A stretch of 60,793 nucleotides of DNA, taken from positions 1 to 60,793 of the forward strand of contig CANHGW010000014.1 of assembly GCA_947460175.1 (NCBI GenBank), given 5' to 3'. A program made the position numbers and the translations under genes. Origin of the DNA: Bacteroidota bacterium (lineage in GTDB: Bacteria; Bacteroidota; Bacteroidia; Chitinophagales; Chitinophagaceae). Below the pieces are notes generated by a model. The model was not told the DNA's origin. It ran no database searches and saw nothing but the letters and a program-made list of their open reading frames with translations. Every line of letters begins with the position of its first letter. Position 1 is the stretch's first letter. Shown here in pieces: positions 19,346-28,903 of this stretch.

Positions 19346-19729
19346 ATGAAAGACTTTAAAAATTACTACATCATCCCTTCACCACCCGAAGAAGTATATC
19401 AAGCATTAACCTTCGCCCCAACCATACAACTATGGACGGGCGAACCAGCAGAGATGAGCACAGAACCTGGTTCTGAATTTTCGCTTTGGGAAGGCAGTAT
19501 AGTTGGTAAAAATCTTGAATTTGAAGAAGGTAAAAAAATAGTACAAGAATGGTATTTTGGTGATCAAGCCGAACCATCCATTGTTACAATTAAACTTCAT
19601 CCTCACAAACAAGGCACATCTGCCGAACTACGTCATACGAATATTCCTGGCGAAGATTATGAAAATATGGTAGAAGGCTGGAATGAAGCTTATTTTGGAG
19701 CGTTGATAGATTTTTATACCGGAGAGTAA
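19346..19729 (+). CDS. SRPBCC/AHSA1-domain protein
   Basis: A 127-residue START/Bet v1-like fold protein of the AHSA1 (Aha1-like) group. It shows the N-terminal beta-strand and helix (YIIPSPPEEVYQAL), the wing (IQLWTGEPAEMS), the GKNLEFEEGKKIVQEWYFGD strands and a long C-terminal helix (YENMVEGWNEAYFGALIDFY). Such proteins bind hydrophobic ligands or act as co-chaperones; the ligand is unknown. Only eight bases separate it from selD, so it is probably co-transcribed with selU-selD, though no functional link to selenium is evident. Confidence 0.8.
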   Translation: MKDFKNYYIIPSPPEEVYQALTFAPTIQLWTGEPAEMSTEPGSEFSLWEGSIVGKNLEFEEGKKIVQEWYFGDQAEPSIVTIKLHPHKQGTSAELRHTNIPGEDYENMVEGWNEAYFGALIDFYTGE

Positions 19730-19781
19730 AACATCTTTAATTTAATCTATAATTCCTCAACCTTACTGATTATTATTATAC

Positions 19782-19789
19782 TACATTTG
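19782..19789 (+). promoter_or_regulatory. -7 box (TACATTTG) of the small exported protein gene
   Basis: A perfect TAnnTTTG match 16 bases upstream of the ATG at 19806, so this gene may be transcribed separately from selU-selD. No clear -33 TTG. Confidence 0.45.
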
Positions 19790-19805
19790 AAGCAAAACAA
19801 ACATT

Positions 19806-20390
19806 ATGAACAAAATCCTTTTTCTGAAATTAGTAGTAAGCTTTCTTTTTATAACTTTCATATCTACTGCACAACAAAATAAAACTGGAGTCCCTACAAA
19901 AAATTCAAAGCCTGCCTTCATGAAATTTGATATGGATGGAAAAACTTTGATTTATGAACCAAAGGATTTAGAAACATACAACATATTGCAAAATGAAACA
20001 AGCGAAACAAAAGCAAGCTCTATTTTTGAATTCAATGTTCAAATACTATCTAAAGCTCAATGGCGCATGGAAATTGAAATTCGAGTACCTCCAAAGACTA
20101 CACCTATAGTTTGTAAAATGCCTTATTCAGAAAACAGATTTCCGAAAGGTGGCCAACAGGACAGCTATATCCCAAGCGCAGCATTATATTTAATTGATAA
20201 AGAAGCATCTCATTTGTATCAAACAGAATTTTTAAACACTGGAAATTTTGCCATAACTACTTTAGAGAATGGATGGATAGAAGGCACTTTTGATGCAGAT
20301 TTACCTTCTTCATTAGGCCACGAAAATGTGAAAATCACAAATGGCACATTCCGTTTTAAGCTTCCAAAACAATTGATGGTAAGAGATTAA
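19806..20390 (+). CDS. Exported protein of unknown function
   Basis: I do not recognise the family. The 194-residue product starts with a signal peptide (MNKILFLKLVVSFLFITF, cleavage near STAQQ). The mature part is predicted mostly beta, with strands around residues 38-60, 70-98, 130-150 and 160-190 (ITNGTFRFKLP). No cysteine pair or catalytic motif stands out. It is probably periplasmic or surface-associated. It converges with queA. Confidence 0.6.
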   Translation: MNKILFLKLVVSFLFITFISTAQQNKTGVPTKNSKPAFMKFDMDGKTLIYEPKDLETYNILQNETSETKASSIFEFNVQILSKAQWRMEIEIRVPPKTTPIVCKMPYSENRFPKGGQQDSYIPSAALYLIDKEASHLYQTEFLNTGNFAITTLENGWIEGTFDADLPSSLGHENVKITNGTFRFKLPKQLMVRD

Positions 20391-20439
20391 AATTAAGACG
20401 AGCTTTATTATATTTTCCTATATTATAGAATCGTCCTTT

Positions 20440-21669
20440 TTATTTCTCCTTCCACAACAAACTCCCATCACCATAACTCAAAAACCGAAAATCATTCGCT
20501 AAAGCATAATTATAAACCATTTTCCATTGCTCACCTACAAATGCAGCTATTAGAAGCAGTAAGGTAGAATTAGGTTGATGAAAATTGGTAATAATAGCAT
20601 CTGCAATTCGAATAGTATAACCTGGTGTAACGAGTAGCTGTGTTTTACAAATGATACGATGCATTGATCTAAGTTTCATCCAATCTAGCAATGCAGTCAA
20701 CGATTGCTCTCGACTAATATCTTGTGGCAGTTCATATACATCCCATTGCTTTATCTCCAATTCTTCTAGGGAAGCATTTGGTTGTATGAAGGCTTTCACT
20801 CCCATCCAATACAATGATTCAATAGTTCTAAAACTTGTAGTACCAACAGGAATTATTGGATTGCTTTGTTGGACTAGAATTCGTTCGAGGGTATCTATGT
20901 TAACATCAATAAATTCAGCATGCATTTCATGCCCTTCCAGAGTTTCACTTTTTACAGGTTTGAAAGTTCCAGCGCCTACATGCAATGTAACAAACGTATG
21001 TTGTATATTTTTTGCAGCTAACTTTTGAATCAAGGCATCAGTAAAATGCAAACCAGCAGTGGGTGCAGCAACCGATCCATCATATTTAGCATAGACGGTT
21101 TGATAACGCTCTTGATCAGAATCATCTGCAGCTCGATTCAAATATGGAGGTAAAGGGATAACACCAGCAAGATGTAAGACTTCAGCAAATGACAAATCAG
21201 TTTTATCCCAACTTAATTCGATTAAAAACGAATCAACATTTTTTTGAATCATAGATGCTGAAAGTATAAATTGAAGTCCTTGACTATTGATTTCTTTTTG
21301 TAACAACTCCCCCGGTTTCCATTTCTTTGCACCACCTACAAGACAATTCCATCGTACTTTATTTTTTTGAAGCATAGCTGATGTTATATCACTATACTGC
21401 TTGTCAGGCTCAAGACAGAACAATTCGATTGCACCTCCTGTTGATTTAGTAAACAATAAACGTGCTTCTACCACTTTGGTATTGTTGAAAAACAATAAAG
21501 CGTTCTCAGGTATATAGTCAGCCAAATGAGCATAAACATCTTGCTCAATCACATGGTTTTTATAGATCAACAATTTACTTGCATCTCGTTCCGCTAAAGG
21601 ATATCGAGCAATTCGATCATCAGGCAAATGATAAATAAAATCTTGTATAGATATGTTACGTGGATCCAT
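20440..21669 (-). CDS. queA: S-adenosylmethionine:tRNA ribosyltransferase-isomerase
   Basis: QueA transfers the ribosyl part of SAM to 7-aminomethyl-7-deazaguanine in tRNA to give epoxyqueuosine. Family motifs include FIYHLPDDRIARYPL, DASKLLIY, FFNNTKVVEARL, VAAPTAGLHFT and THVGAGTFKPV-like FVTLHVGAGTFKPV. I chose the ATG at 21669 (409 residues, MDPRNISIQDF). The longer frame from 21711 would start upstream of the -7 box at 21686-21693 and therefore outside the transcript. An alternative ATG at 21675 adds two residues. Confidence 0.95.
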   Translation of the reverse strand: MDPRNISIQDFIYHLPDDRIARYPLAERDASKLLIYKNHVIEQDVYAHLADYIPENALLFFNNTKVVEARLLFTKSTGGAIELFCLEPDKQYSDITSAMLQKNKVRWNCLVGGAKKWKPGELLQKEINSQGLQFILSASMIQKNVDSFLIELSWDKTDLSFAEVLHLAGVIPLPPYLNRAADDSDQERYQTVYAKYDGSVAAPTAGLHFTDALIQKLAAKNIQHTFVTLHVGAGTFKPVKSETLEGHEMHAEFIDVNIDTLERILVQQSNPIIPVGTTSFRTIESLYWMGVKAFIQPNASLEELEIKQWDVYELPQDISREQSLTALLDWMKLRSMHRIICKTQLLVTPGYTIRIADAIITNFHQPNSTLLLLIAAFVGEQWKMVYNYALANDFRFLSYGDGSLLWKEK

Positions 21670-21685
21670 CGGCATTGGAAAGGTG

Positions 21686-21693
21686 CAAATATA
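21686..21693 (-). promoter_or_regulatory. -7 box (TATATTTG) of queA
   Basis: A perfect TAnnTTTG match followed by CACC on the minus strand, with a TTG 23 bases upstream of it. It lies 16 bases before the preferred start and decides against the longer frame. Confidence 0.55.
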
Positions 21694-21751
21694 AACGTGA
21701 ATTGATAGCACTAAAGCAAAAAATAAAATCTTTCCGTTGTATTTTCACACA

Positions 21752-24700
21752 ATGAAAAAATATTTAAGCTGCCTTCTTGTTTGTGTTTCATTCGTTGCAA
21801 TTGCACAAGAACGTTACCCGATGGATTCTGTGTTGTTTACTAAATACAACTATAGAAATATTGGTCCATATCGAGGTGGACGTGCAAGCGGTGTAAGTGC
21901 TGATTATAAAAACAAACAAGTATTCTATATGGGTACCACAGGTGGTGGTGTATGGCAAACAAAAGATGGAGGGAGTAATTGGCAAAATATATCAGATAAG
22001 TATTTTGGAGGAAGTATAGGCGCTGTGGAAGTATGTCCTAATGATCCTCTATTAATATACGTAGGTATGGGCGAAAATACATTGCGTGGCAACGTAAGTG
22101 AAGGGCAAGGGATGTGGAAATCGACCGATGGTGGCAAACGATGGAAACAAATAGGCTTAAAAGATACACGTCATATCACCAAGATCCTATTTCATCCTAA
22201 AAATAATAATATAGTTTATTGCACTGCCACTGGACATTTATTTGGCCCTAACGAAGATCGTGGGGTATTTAAAACAGACGATGGTGGAATAAGTTGGAAA
22301 AAAATATTGTATGTCAATGAAGAAGTAGGTGCTATAGATATGGTAATGGACCCTACCAATCCTGATATTCTTTATACGACAACTTGGCGAGTAAAACGTA
22401 CACCATACAGCATGGAAAGTGGAGGTGAAGGAAGCGGTATTTGGAAAAGTATTGATGGTGGTAATACATGGAAAAATATTTCGAAAAATAAAGGCTTGCC
22501 AAAGGATACTTTAGGAAATATTGGCATTGCGATAGCATCATCCAATACAGATAAATTATATGCTATCATAGAAAGTAAAACGGGCGGTTTATTTATGAGT
22601 AATGATGCTGGCGAAACATGGAGTAAACAAAATGATGAAAGTAAAATTCGTCAACGCGGATGGTATTTTAATAAAGTATTTGTAGATCCTAAAAATGAAA
22701 ACGTAGTATACATATGCAATGTAGAATTTTATAAAAGCACTGATGCAGGCAAATCATTTCAACAAGTGAATACTCCTCATGGCGATCATCACAATCTATG
22801 GATAGATCCAGAAGATGGACAACGTATGATCATTGCTGATGATGGTGGTGCACAAATAAGTTTCAATGGTGGTCAACATTGGAGTACATATCACAATCAA
22901 CCTACTGCACAGTTTTATCGTGTTACAACCGATAATCATTTTCCGTATCGAGTACTTGGTTGTCAACAGGATAATTCGAGTGTAAGGATAATGAGTCGAA
23001 CTTATCGTGGTAGTATTGGTAATCAAGATTGGAGCAGTAGTGCTGGTTTTGAAAGTGGACATATCGTAGCTGACCCATTGAATGACGACATAGTATATGG
23101 TGGCAACTATGGTGGTTATCTATCGCGTCTCAATCATAAGACTGGTGAAAATAGAACCATTAGTGTATATCCAATCAGTCCGATAGGTGAAGGTGCTGAT
23201 TCTATAAAATATCGATTCCAATGGAATTTCCCTATCTTTTTCTCACCTCACAATCCCAAGCGATTCTATGCAGCAGGCAATCATTTATTTGTAACAGAAA
23301 ATGAAGGTCAAAGCTGGAATGCGATTTCGCCCGATTTGACAACCAACGATAAATCAAAACAAAAACCAAGTGGAGGAAGTATCACAAAAGACAATACATC
23401 GGTAGAATATTATTGCACCATTTTTGCAGCTGCTGAAAGCCCTGTAGAACAAAATGTAATTTGGTGCGGGAGTGATGATGGACTTCTACATTTAACTCGT
23501 GATGGTGGCAAAAACTGGAACAATGTAACACCTCTTAAAATGCCTGAATGGACCATGATTAATAGCATCGAACCTAGTCCTTATGATGGAGGTACATGTT
23601 ACATTGTAGGTACTCGTTATAAATTAGATGACGAAAAACCATACATTTATAAAACAACCAATTATGGTCAAAGCTGGAAAAAAATCACGAACGGTATTGA
23701 TGAAACTCATTTCACTAGATGCTTACGAGCAGATCCTACCATAAAAGGATTATTGTATGCAGGTACTGAACATGGCATGTATATTAGTTTTGATGATGGT
23801 GAAAACTGGGAGTCATTTCAACTTAATTTACCAATTGTTCCAATTACAGATTTAACAATCAAAGACAATGACTTGGTAGTTGCGACGCAGGGTCGTTCAT
23901 TTTGGATTTTAGATGACTTGACTTTTTTACATCAATTAAAATCAGATACCAAACAATCTCATTTTGAAGTATTCAATCCAAGATCCTCTTATCGCATAGA
24001 AGGTTACAAAAATGATCAGGCACGCAATGAAGGTATGAACCCTCCGAATGGCGTTGTTTTTAATTATTGGATTAAATCGTGGGATGATACTTCTAAAATA
24101 AAAATCAACATAACGGACAATCAAAACAACATATTAAGAACATTTAGTACGAAAGCGTCGGATAAAGAAGAACAACTAAATCCTGAATCGGGCATGAATC
24201 AATTCGTTTGGAATATGCTTGTAAAAGGGGTAGAAAAAATAGATGACATGATCTTATGGAATGGTAATATTGGACAATATAAAGTGCCTCCAGGCCAATA
24301 TGTTGCAAAATTTATATACAATCATGACTCTGTAAATATTCCATTTACAATTTTGAAAGATCCTAATTATGCAGCATCAGATAAAGAATATCAAGATCAA
24401 TTTAATTTCTTAAATGTCATTAAATCTAAATTTGATTCAACACAGCAAACGATCCGTGACATTCGATTTACCCGATCTCAAATTAACAACTTAAAAGACC
24501 GTCTTGGTAAAGATTATCCAGCAGAACTTGATAGTTTGGGTAAAAACATAGTAAAGCAATTGACGTCCATAGAAGAAAACCTCTATCAAACTAAAGCGAA
24601 AAGTGGGCAGGATGTTCTCAACTACCCTATTCGACTGAATGATAAACTAGCTGGCGTATTTGATGCCGTGAATCAACATACAGCTCCAACAGCTCAAAGC

Positions 24701-24847
24701 AAGGAGGCTTATCATGATTTAGAAATCCTCATTGATCGGGAATTAAATCAATTCAAATCAATTCAATCGAATGAAATAAAAAAATACAATCAACTCATTC
24801 GAGAAAAAAATATTGATTTTATTATGTTGAAGAAAAAAGAAGATTAG
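21752..24847 (+). CDS. Secreted BNR/sortilin-like beta-propeller protein
   Basis: A 1031-residue exported protein that begins at ATG 21752 (MKKYLSCLLVCVSFVAIAQ is the signal peptide); an upstream TTG would only extend it ahead of the signal. Many Asp-box/BNR repeats are visible (SxDxGxxW type: KDGGSNWQNI, TDGGKRWKQI, DDGGISWKKI, IDGGNTWKNI, RDGGKNWNNV, DDGENWESF). They form two seven-bladed propellers of the VPS10/sortilin type over residues ~30-720. The last ~250 residues are a beta-sandwich plus a helical tail. Databases often label such proteins 'glycosyl hydrolase', but no catalytic residues can be assigned and enzymatic activity is doubtful. It is likely outside the cytoplasm. Confidence 0.75.
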   Translation: MKKYLSCLLVCVSFVAIAQERYPMDSVLFTKYNYRNIGPYRGGRASGVSADYKNKQVFYMGTTGGGVWQTKDGGSNWQNISDKYFGGSIGAVEVCPNDPLLIYVGMGENTLRGNVSEGQGMWKSTDGGKRWKQIGLKDTRHITKILFHPKNNNIVYCTATGHLFGPNEDRGVFKTDDGGISWKKILYVNEEVGAIDMVMDPTNPDILYTTTWRVKRTPYSMESGGEGSGIWKSIDGGNTWKNISKNKGLPKDTLGNIGIAIASSNTDKLYAIIESKTGGLFMSNDAGETWSKQNDESKIRQRGWYFNKVFVDPKNENVVYICNVEFYKSTDAGKSFQQVNTPHGDHHNLWIDPEDGQRMIIADDGGAQISFNGGQHWSTYHNQPTAQFYRVTTDNHFPYRVLGCQQDNSSVRIMSRTYRGSIGNQDWSSSAGFESGHIVADPLNDDIVYGGNYGGYLSRLNHKTGENRTISVYPISPIGEGADSIKYRFQWNFPIFFSPHNPKRFYAAGNHLFVTENEGQSWNAISPDLTTNDKSKQKPSGGSITKDNTSVEYYCTIFAAAESPVEQNVIWCGSDDGLLHLTRDGGKNWNNVTPLKMPEWTMINSIEPSPYDGGTCYIVGTRYKLDDEKPYIYKTTNYGQSWKKITNGIDETHFTRCLRADPTIKGLLYAGTEHGMYISFDDGENWESFQLNLPIVPITDLTIKDNDLVVATQGRSFWILDDLTFLHQLKSDTKQSHFEVFNPRSSYRIEGYKNDQARNEGMNPPNGVVFNYWIKSWDDTSKIKINITDNQNNILRTFSTKASDKEEQLNPESGMNQFVWNMLVKGVEKIDDMILWNGNIGQYKVPPGQYVAKFIYNHDSVNIPFTILKDPNYAASDKEYQDQFNFLNVIKSKFDSTQQTIRDIRFTRSQINNLKDRLGKDYPAELDSLGKNIVKQLTSIEENLYQTKAKSGQDVLNYPIRLNDKLAGVFDAVNQHTAPTAQSKEAYHDLEILIDRELNQFKSIQSNEIKKYNQLIREKNIDFIMLKKKED

Positions 24848-24856
24848 ACAAATGAT

Positions 24857-24936
24857 TTGTTAGTTGTTAGTTGTTAGTTGAGAGTTGTTAGTTGTTAGTT
24901 GTTAGTTGTTAGTTGTTAGTTGTTAGTTGTTAGTTG
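24857..24936. repeat. Heptanucleotide microsatellite (TTGTTAG) x11
   Basis: Eleven consecutive 7-bp units run from 24857 to 24933, ten perfect TTGTTAG and one variant (TTGAGAG at 24878-24884), with a three-base remainder. The array starts nine bases after the BNR protein stop and ends 80 bases before the next start, so it lies wholly in the intergenic region. Copy number is likely to change by slippage. Confidence 0.95.
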
Positions 24937-25016
24937 AATTTATAAATTAATTAATGAGTATGAAATATTTTCAATAAACTTTGTCATATCATCCTAGTCA
25001 AACAATAAATCTATTT

Positions 25017-26333
25017 ATGAAAAAAATATTATTCCTTCTTTTTATTCTTTGTTTTAGTTTTAATGTTGGTCAATCTCAATCAATCTATTTTCCACCCACG
25101 GTTGGAAATCAATGGGACTCACTTTCAATTAATTCACTCGGATGGTGTCAAGATAAATTAGATACGCTCCTAGACTTTTTAGGCAATAGAAATACAAAAG
25201 CATTTATGCTTTTGAAAGATGGCAAAATAGTTGTAGAAAAATACTATGGAACTTTCACAATGGATAGCTTATGGTATTGGGCGTCTGCAGGAAAAACGCT
25301 GACTGCATTTGCTACAGGCATTGCGCAGCAAGATGGATATCTTTCAATACAAGATACAAGTTCAACTTATCTAGGTCAAGGCTGGACTATTGCTCCAACA
25401 GCGAAAGAAAACATGATTACAATCAGACATCAACTTACGATGACTTCAGGCTTAAATGATGTTGTACCTGATCATTTTTGCACCATCGATACTTGTCTAG
25501 AATACTTAACAGATGCAGGCACGCGTTGGGCTTATCATAATGGACCATATACACTTTTAGATTCAGTATTAGAGGTTGCTACTGGCCAACCGTTGAATAC
25601 CTATTTTAATCAAAAAGTAAAAATACCAACAGGCATGACAGGTCTGTTTGTAAAAAGTGGATTCAATAATTTATTCATTAGCAAAGCAAGAAGCATGGCA
25701 CGTTTTGGATTATTAATATTAAATAAAGGTGCTTGGAATACCACACCAATAATGACTGATACCACTTATTTTCATTCTATGACAAATACCTCTCAATTAT
25801 TGAATCCATCGTATGGATATTTGTGGTGGCTGAATGGGAAATCTTCTTATATGGTTCCTTCCTCTCAATTTGTTTTCAATGGTCCTTTGAATCCAAATGC
25901 TCCTGCTGATATGATTGCTGCATTAGGTAAAAATGGTCAATTCCTAAATGTTGTTCCTAGCCAACAACTCGTATGGCTTCGAATGGGCGATGCCCCATCA
26001 GGTGGTGATGTTCCTTTTACACTCAACGATACCATTTGGCAAAAATTAAATCAAGTGATGTGTAATCCGAATGGAATTAGTTTTCCCATTTCGACTAACC
26101 CATCAGTTCAAGTAATCCCCAATCCTTGCAATGATTTTATAAAAATTGAAAGCAACTTACCTTCTTATTCTATTCAATTGAATGATATAACTGGACGCTT
26201 GATTCTAAAACAAGACTATGCATTCAAACAAACAATCATTTCAACAACTGATTTACCAGAAGGCATTTATTTGATTCGTATCATAGATAAAAATCGAAGT
26301 ATTTCTGTACACAAAATCAATATTCGTCATTAA
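25017..26333 (+). CDS. T9SS-secreted serine hydrolase, beta-lactamase (class C-like) family
   Basis: A 438-residue protein starting at ATG 25017, directly with a signal peptide (MKKILFLLFILCFSFNVG); a TTG 36 bases upstream would only lengthen the leader. The penicillin-binding-protein fold carries SxxK as S90-A-G-K93 and YxN as Y173-H-N175, so it is probably an esterase, amidase or peptidase rather than an antibiotic-resistance enzyme. Residues ~365-438 form a type A T9SS sorting domain (VIPNPCNDFIKIE ... LPEGIYLIRIIDKN). It is therefore predicted to be delivered to the surface or secreted. Confidence 0.85.
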   Translation: MKKILFLLFILCFSFNVGQSQSIYFPPTVGNQWDSLSINSLGWCQDKLDTLLDFLGNRNTKAFMLLKDGKIVVEKYYGTFTMDSLWYWASAGKTLTAFATGIAQQDGYLSIQDTSSTYLGQGWTIAPTAKENMITIRHQLTMTSGLNDVVPDHFCTIDTCLEYLTDAGTRWAYHNGPYTLLDSVLEVATGQPLNTYFNQKVKIPTGMTGLFVKSGFNNLFISKARSMARFGLLILNKGAWNTTPIMTDTTYFHSMTNTSQLLNPSYGYLWWLNGKSSYMVPSSQFVFNGPLNPNAPADMIAALGKNGQFLNVVPSQQLVWLRMGDAPSGGDVPFTLNDTIWQKLNQVMCNPNGISFPISTNPSVQVIPNPCNDFIKIESNLPSYSIQLNDITGRLILKQDYAFKQTIISTTDLPEGIYLIRIIDKNRSISVHKINIRH

Positions 26334-26399
26334 AGGTGTAATGGCTTGGCACAGCTATTGATTAATAGGTGCTTTTCGTGCAAATGAGGGGTATTTTAT

Positions 26400-26407
26400 T
26401 ACATTTA
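26400..26407 (+). promoter_or_regulatory. Candidate -7 box (TACATTTA) of lon
   Basis: One base off TAnnTTTG and 21 bases upstream of the chosen lon ATG, the usual distance in this window. A sigma-54-like element lies further upstream at 26346-26363. Confidence 0.35.
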
Positions 26408-26428
26408 CTGACAAAAAGAAACATAAAT

Positions 26429-28840
26429 ATGGATTTTAACCGACAAATTTTCGGTGGTGGGGATGAAGAAATGGACATTATGCCAATAGTGCCACTTACT
26501 GAAGATGAAATGACTGAAGATGAAAAAAAAGCATTACCTACTGATTTAGCGATACTTCCATTGCGAAATATGGTTTTATTTCCCAATGTAGTTATACCAA
26601 TTACCGTATCACGCGAGAAATCAATCAAGGCATTGAATGAAGCCGAAAAGAATGGAAAACACATAGGTGTTCTTTCTCAAACAGATGCCAAAAATGAAGA
26701 CCCTGGATTTGATGAATTGAATCGTGTAGGTACTGTAGCTCAAATCATCAAACAAATAAAAATGCCCGATGGAAGTATTACTGTTTTCATACGTGGACGA
26801 TTACGATTTAGAGTCAATCATTGGGTTCAAGATGAACCTTATTTCAAGGCGAATGTGAATTATCTTACAGACACTATACCAGAAATGGATGATGAATTTG
26901 CTGCAATGATTTCATCTGTAAGAGATATGGCTGAGCAAATCATGCGCAAGTCAAACAATGTACCTCCTGAAGCTAGCATTGTATTAAAAAATATTGAAAA
27001 CATCTCTTTCCTTAATCATTTTATAGCATCCAATCTCAATTGTGATGCTAAGGACAAACAAGCTTTACTTGAAGAAGATGAATTTAAAAAACGAACTGAA
27101 GATTTATTAAGATTGCTTCATGTAGAATTACAACATGTAGATTTGAAAAATAAAATCACTGATAAAACCAAAGGCGAACTTGACAAGCAACAACGTGAAT
27201 ATTTTTTAAATCAACAACTAAAAGCAATCAAAGATGAGCTCGGTGGTGATAGCAACGACCGTGAAGTAAAAGACATGCGCAAACGTGCCGAAGATAAAAA
27301 ATGGAGTGCTGCTGCTAAAGAAATGTTTACCAAAGGCATCGAACGCCTTGAACGTATGCATCCATCTACGCCCGATTATTCTATCACGTTTAATCATCTC
27401 GATCTTCTATTGGATTTACCTTGGGATGATTATACCGAAGATGTATACCATATTAAGAAAGCACGAAAAGTACTCGACGACGATCATTATGGTATGGACA
27501 AAATCAAAGATCGTATATTAGAATATCTTGCTGTATTGAAATTGAAAGGTGATATGAAATCGCCTATCCTTTGTTTTATTGGACCTCCAGGTATTGGAAA
27601 AACATCTTTAGGAAAATCCATTGCGAATGCGATCGGTCGTAAATATGTACGATTCAGTTTAGGTGGCTTACACGATGAAAGCGAATTGCGAGGACATCGT
27701 AAGACATATATAGGCGCCATGCCTGGTAGAGTAATCCAATCTTTGCGTAAAGTAAAATCTAGCAATCCCGTATTTATATTAGATGAGATAGATAAAATAG
27801 GGAACGACTTTAGAGGTGATCCAAGTAGCGCCTTGCTTGAAATTCTCGATCCTGAGCAAAACAATACATTCTACGACAACTATCTTGAATTGGAATATGA
27901 CTTATCCAAAGTATTGTTCATTGCAACTGCCAACAGCTTACAATCGATACAACCTGCCTTACGCGATCGATTAGAAATCATTGATTTAAGCGGTTATGCT
28001 GTAGAAGAGAAAACAGAAATAGCAAAAAAACATTTGATTCCTAAACAAAAGGAAGCACATGGATTAAAAAAATATTCAATCAAAATTGCAAATGCGGTCA
28101 TTGTAAAATTGATACAAGAATACACACGCGAAAGTGGTGTACGTGAACTTGAACGACAGCTTGCTTCCATCATGCGTAATCTTGCTATGCGAGCTGCTAT
28201 GGATGAAAGTGTGAAGCAATTTGAATTGACTGATGTAATGATTGAAGAGATTTTGGGCAAACCAAAATACATGAATGACATCTACAACAAATCAAATCCT
28301 CCAGGAGTTGTAGTTGGGCTTGCATGGACGTATGTAGGAGGTGAGATTTTATTTATCGAAGCTAGTCTTAGCAAAGGAAAAGGCGGCTTGACGCTGACAG
28401 GTAATCTTGGTAATGTGATGAAAGAAAGTGCTAGCACTGCATTGGCATTTATACAAGCCCATGCTGAAGATTTCAATATACCTCAAGAAGCATTTGAAAG
28501 CAACAATATACATATACATGTTCCCGAAGGCGCTGTGCCGAAAGATGGTCCTAGCGCTGGCATCACTATGATGACAGCACTTGTGAGTGCCTTTACCAAA
28601 CGCAAGGTTAAACCCTACTTAGCGATGACTGGCGAAATCACATTACGTGGTCAAGTGCTTCCTGTAGGTGGAATAAAAGAAAAAATATTGGCTGCGAAAC
28701 GCGCTGGCGTAAAAGACATTATTCTTTGTGTACAAAACGAAAAAGATGTATTGGAAATTAACCCTTCCTATATCAAAGGATTACGTTTCCATTATGTAAG
28801 CGACATGTTGGAAGTCATTGAGAAAGCATTGATGAAATAA
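26429..28840 (+). CDS. lon: ATP-dependent Lon protease
   Basis: The 803-residue Lon has an N-terminal substrate domain (~40-240, LAILPLRNMVLFPNVVIPI), a AAA+ module with Walker A GPPGIGKT at 385-392, and a protease domain with the Ser-Lys dyad S709 (PKDGPSAG) and K752 (GGIKEKILAAK). The 43-residue spacing of the dyad equals that of E. coli Lon. I chose ATG 26429 (MDFNRQIFGGG); an upstream in-frame codon at 26369 would add 20 residues and lies before the candidate promoter box. Lon degrades misfolded and regulatory proteins in the cytoplasm. A strong terminator follows. Confidence 0.97.
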   Translation: MDFNRQIFGGGDEEMDIMPIVPLTEDEMTEDEKKALPTDLAILPLRNMVLFPNVVIPITVSREKSIKALNEAEKNGKHIGVLSQTDAKNEDPGFDELNRVGTVAQIIKQIKMPDGSITVFIRGRLRFRVNHWVQDEPYFKANVNYLTDTIPEMDDEFAAMISSVRDMAEQIMRKSNNVPPEASIVLKNIENISFLNHFIASNLNCDAKDKQALLEEDEFKKRTEDLLRLLHVELQHVDLKNKITDKTKGELDKQQREYFLNQQLKAIKDELGGDSNDREVKDMRKRAEDKKWSAAAKEMFTKGIERLERMHPSTPDYSITFNHLDLLLDLPWDDYTEDVYHIKKARKVLDDDHYGMDKIKDRILEYLAVLKLKGDMKSPILCFIGPPGIGKTSLGKSIANAIGRKYVRFSLGGLHDESELRGHRKTYIGAMPGRVIQSLRKVKSSNPVFILDEIDKIGNDFRGDPSSALLEILDPEQNNTFYDNYLELEYDLSKVLFIATANSLQSIQPALRDRLEIIDLSGYAVEEKTEIAKKHLIPKQKEAHGLKKYSIKIANAVIVKLIQEYTRESGVRELERQLASIMRNLAMRAAMDESVKQFELTDVMIEEILGKPKYMNDIYNKSNPPGVVVGLAWTYVGGEILFIEASLSKGKGGLTLTGNLGNVMKESASTALAFIQAHAEDFNIPQEAFESNNIHIHVPEGAVPKDGPSAGITMMTALVSAFTKRKVKPYLAMTGEITLRGQVLPVGGIKEKILAAKRAGVKDIILCVQNEKDVLEINPSYIKGLRFHYVSDMLEVIEKALMK

Positions 28841-28862
28841 TCATTCAATATTTTTTTAAAGT

Positions 28863-28903
28863 AAAAAGGCTTTATGTAATTTGTGGCATAAAGCCTTTTT
28901 TTT
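28863..28903 (+). terminator. Intrinsic terminator of lon
   Basis: A perfect 14-bp stem AAAAAGGCTTTATG / CATAAAGCCTTTTT with a 10-base loop is followed by T residues. The T-tract runs straight into the ATG of the next gene at 28904. Confidence 0.9.

Noticed and set aside
20397-20445. Possible terminator between the exported protein and queA
   Set aside because: GACGA/TCGTC arms followed by T residues are visible, but the 29-base interior does not pair well, so I did not list it.
24857-24936. Origin-type iterons
   Set aside because: The 7-bp unit is short and contains no DnaA-box-like core; no replication gene is adjacent.
25017-26333. Antibiotic-resistance beta-lactamase
   Set aside because: SxxK and YxN are present, but the T9SS sorting domain and general serine-hydrolase context make a housekeeping or nutritional esterase/peptidase more likely.
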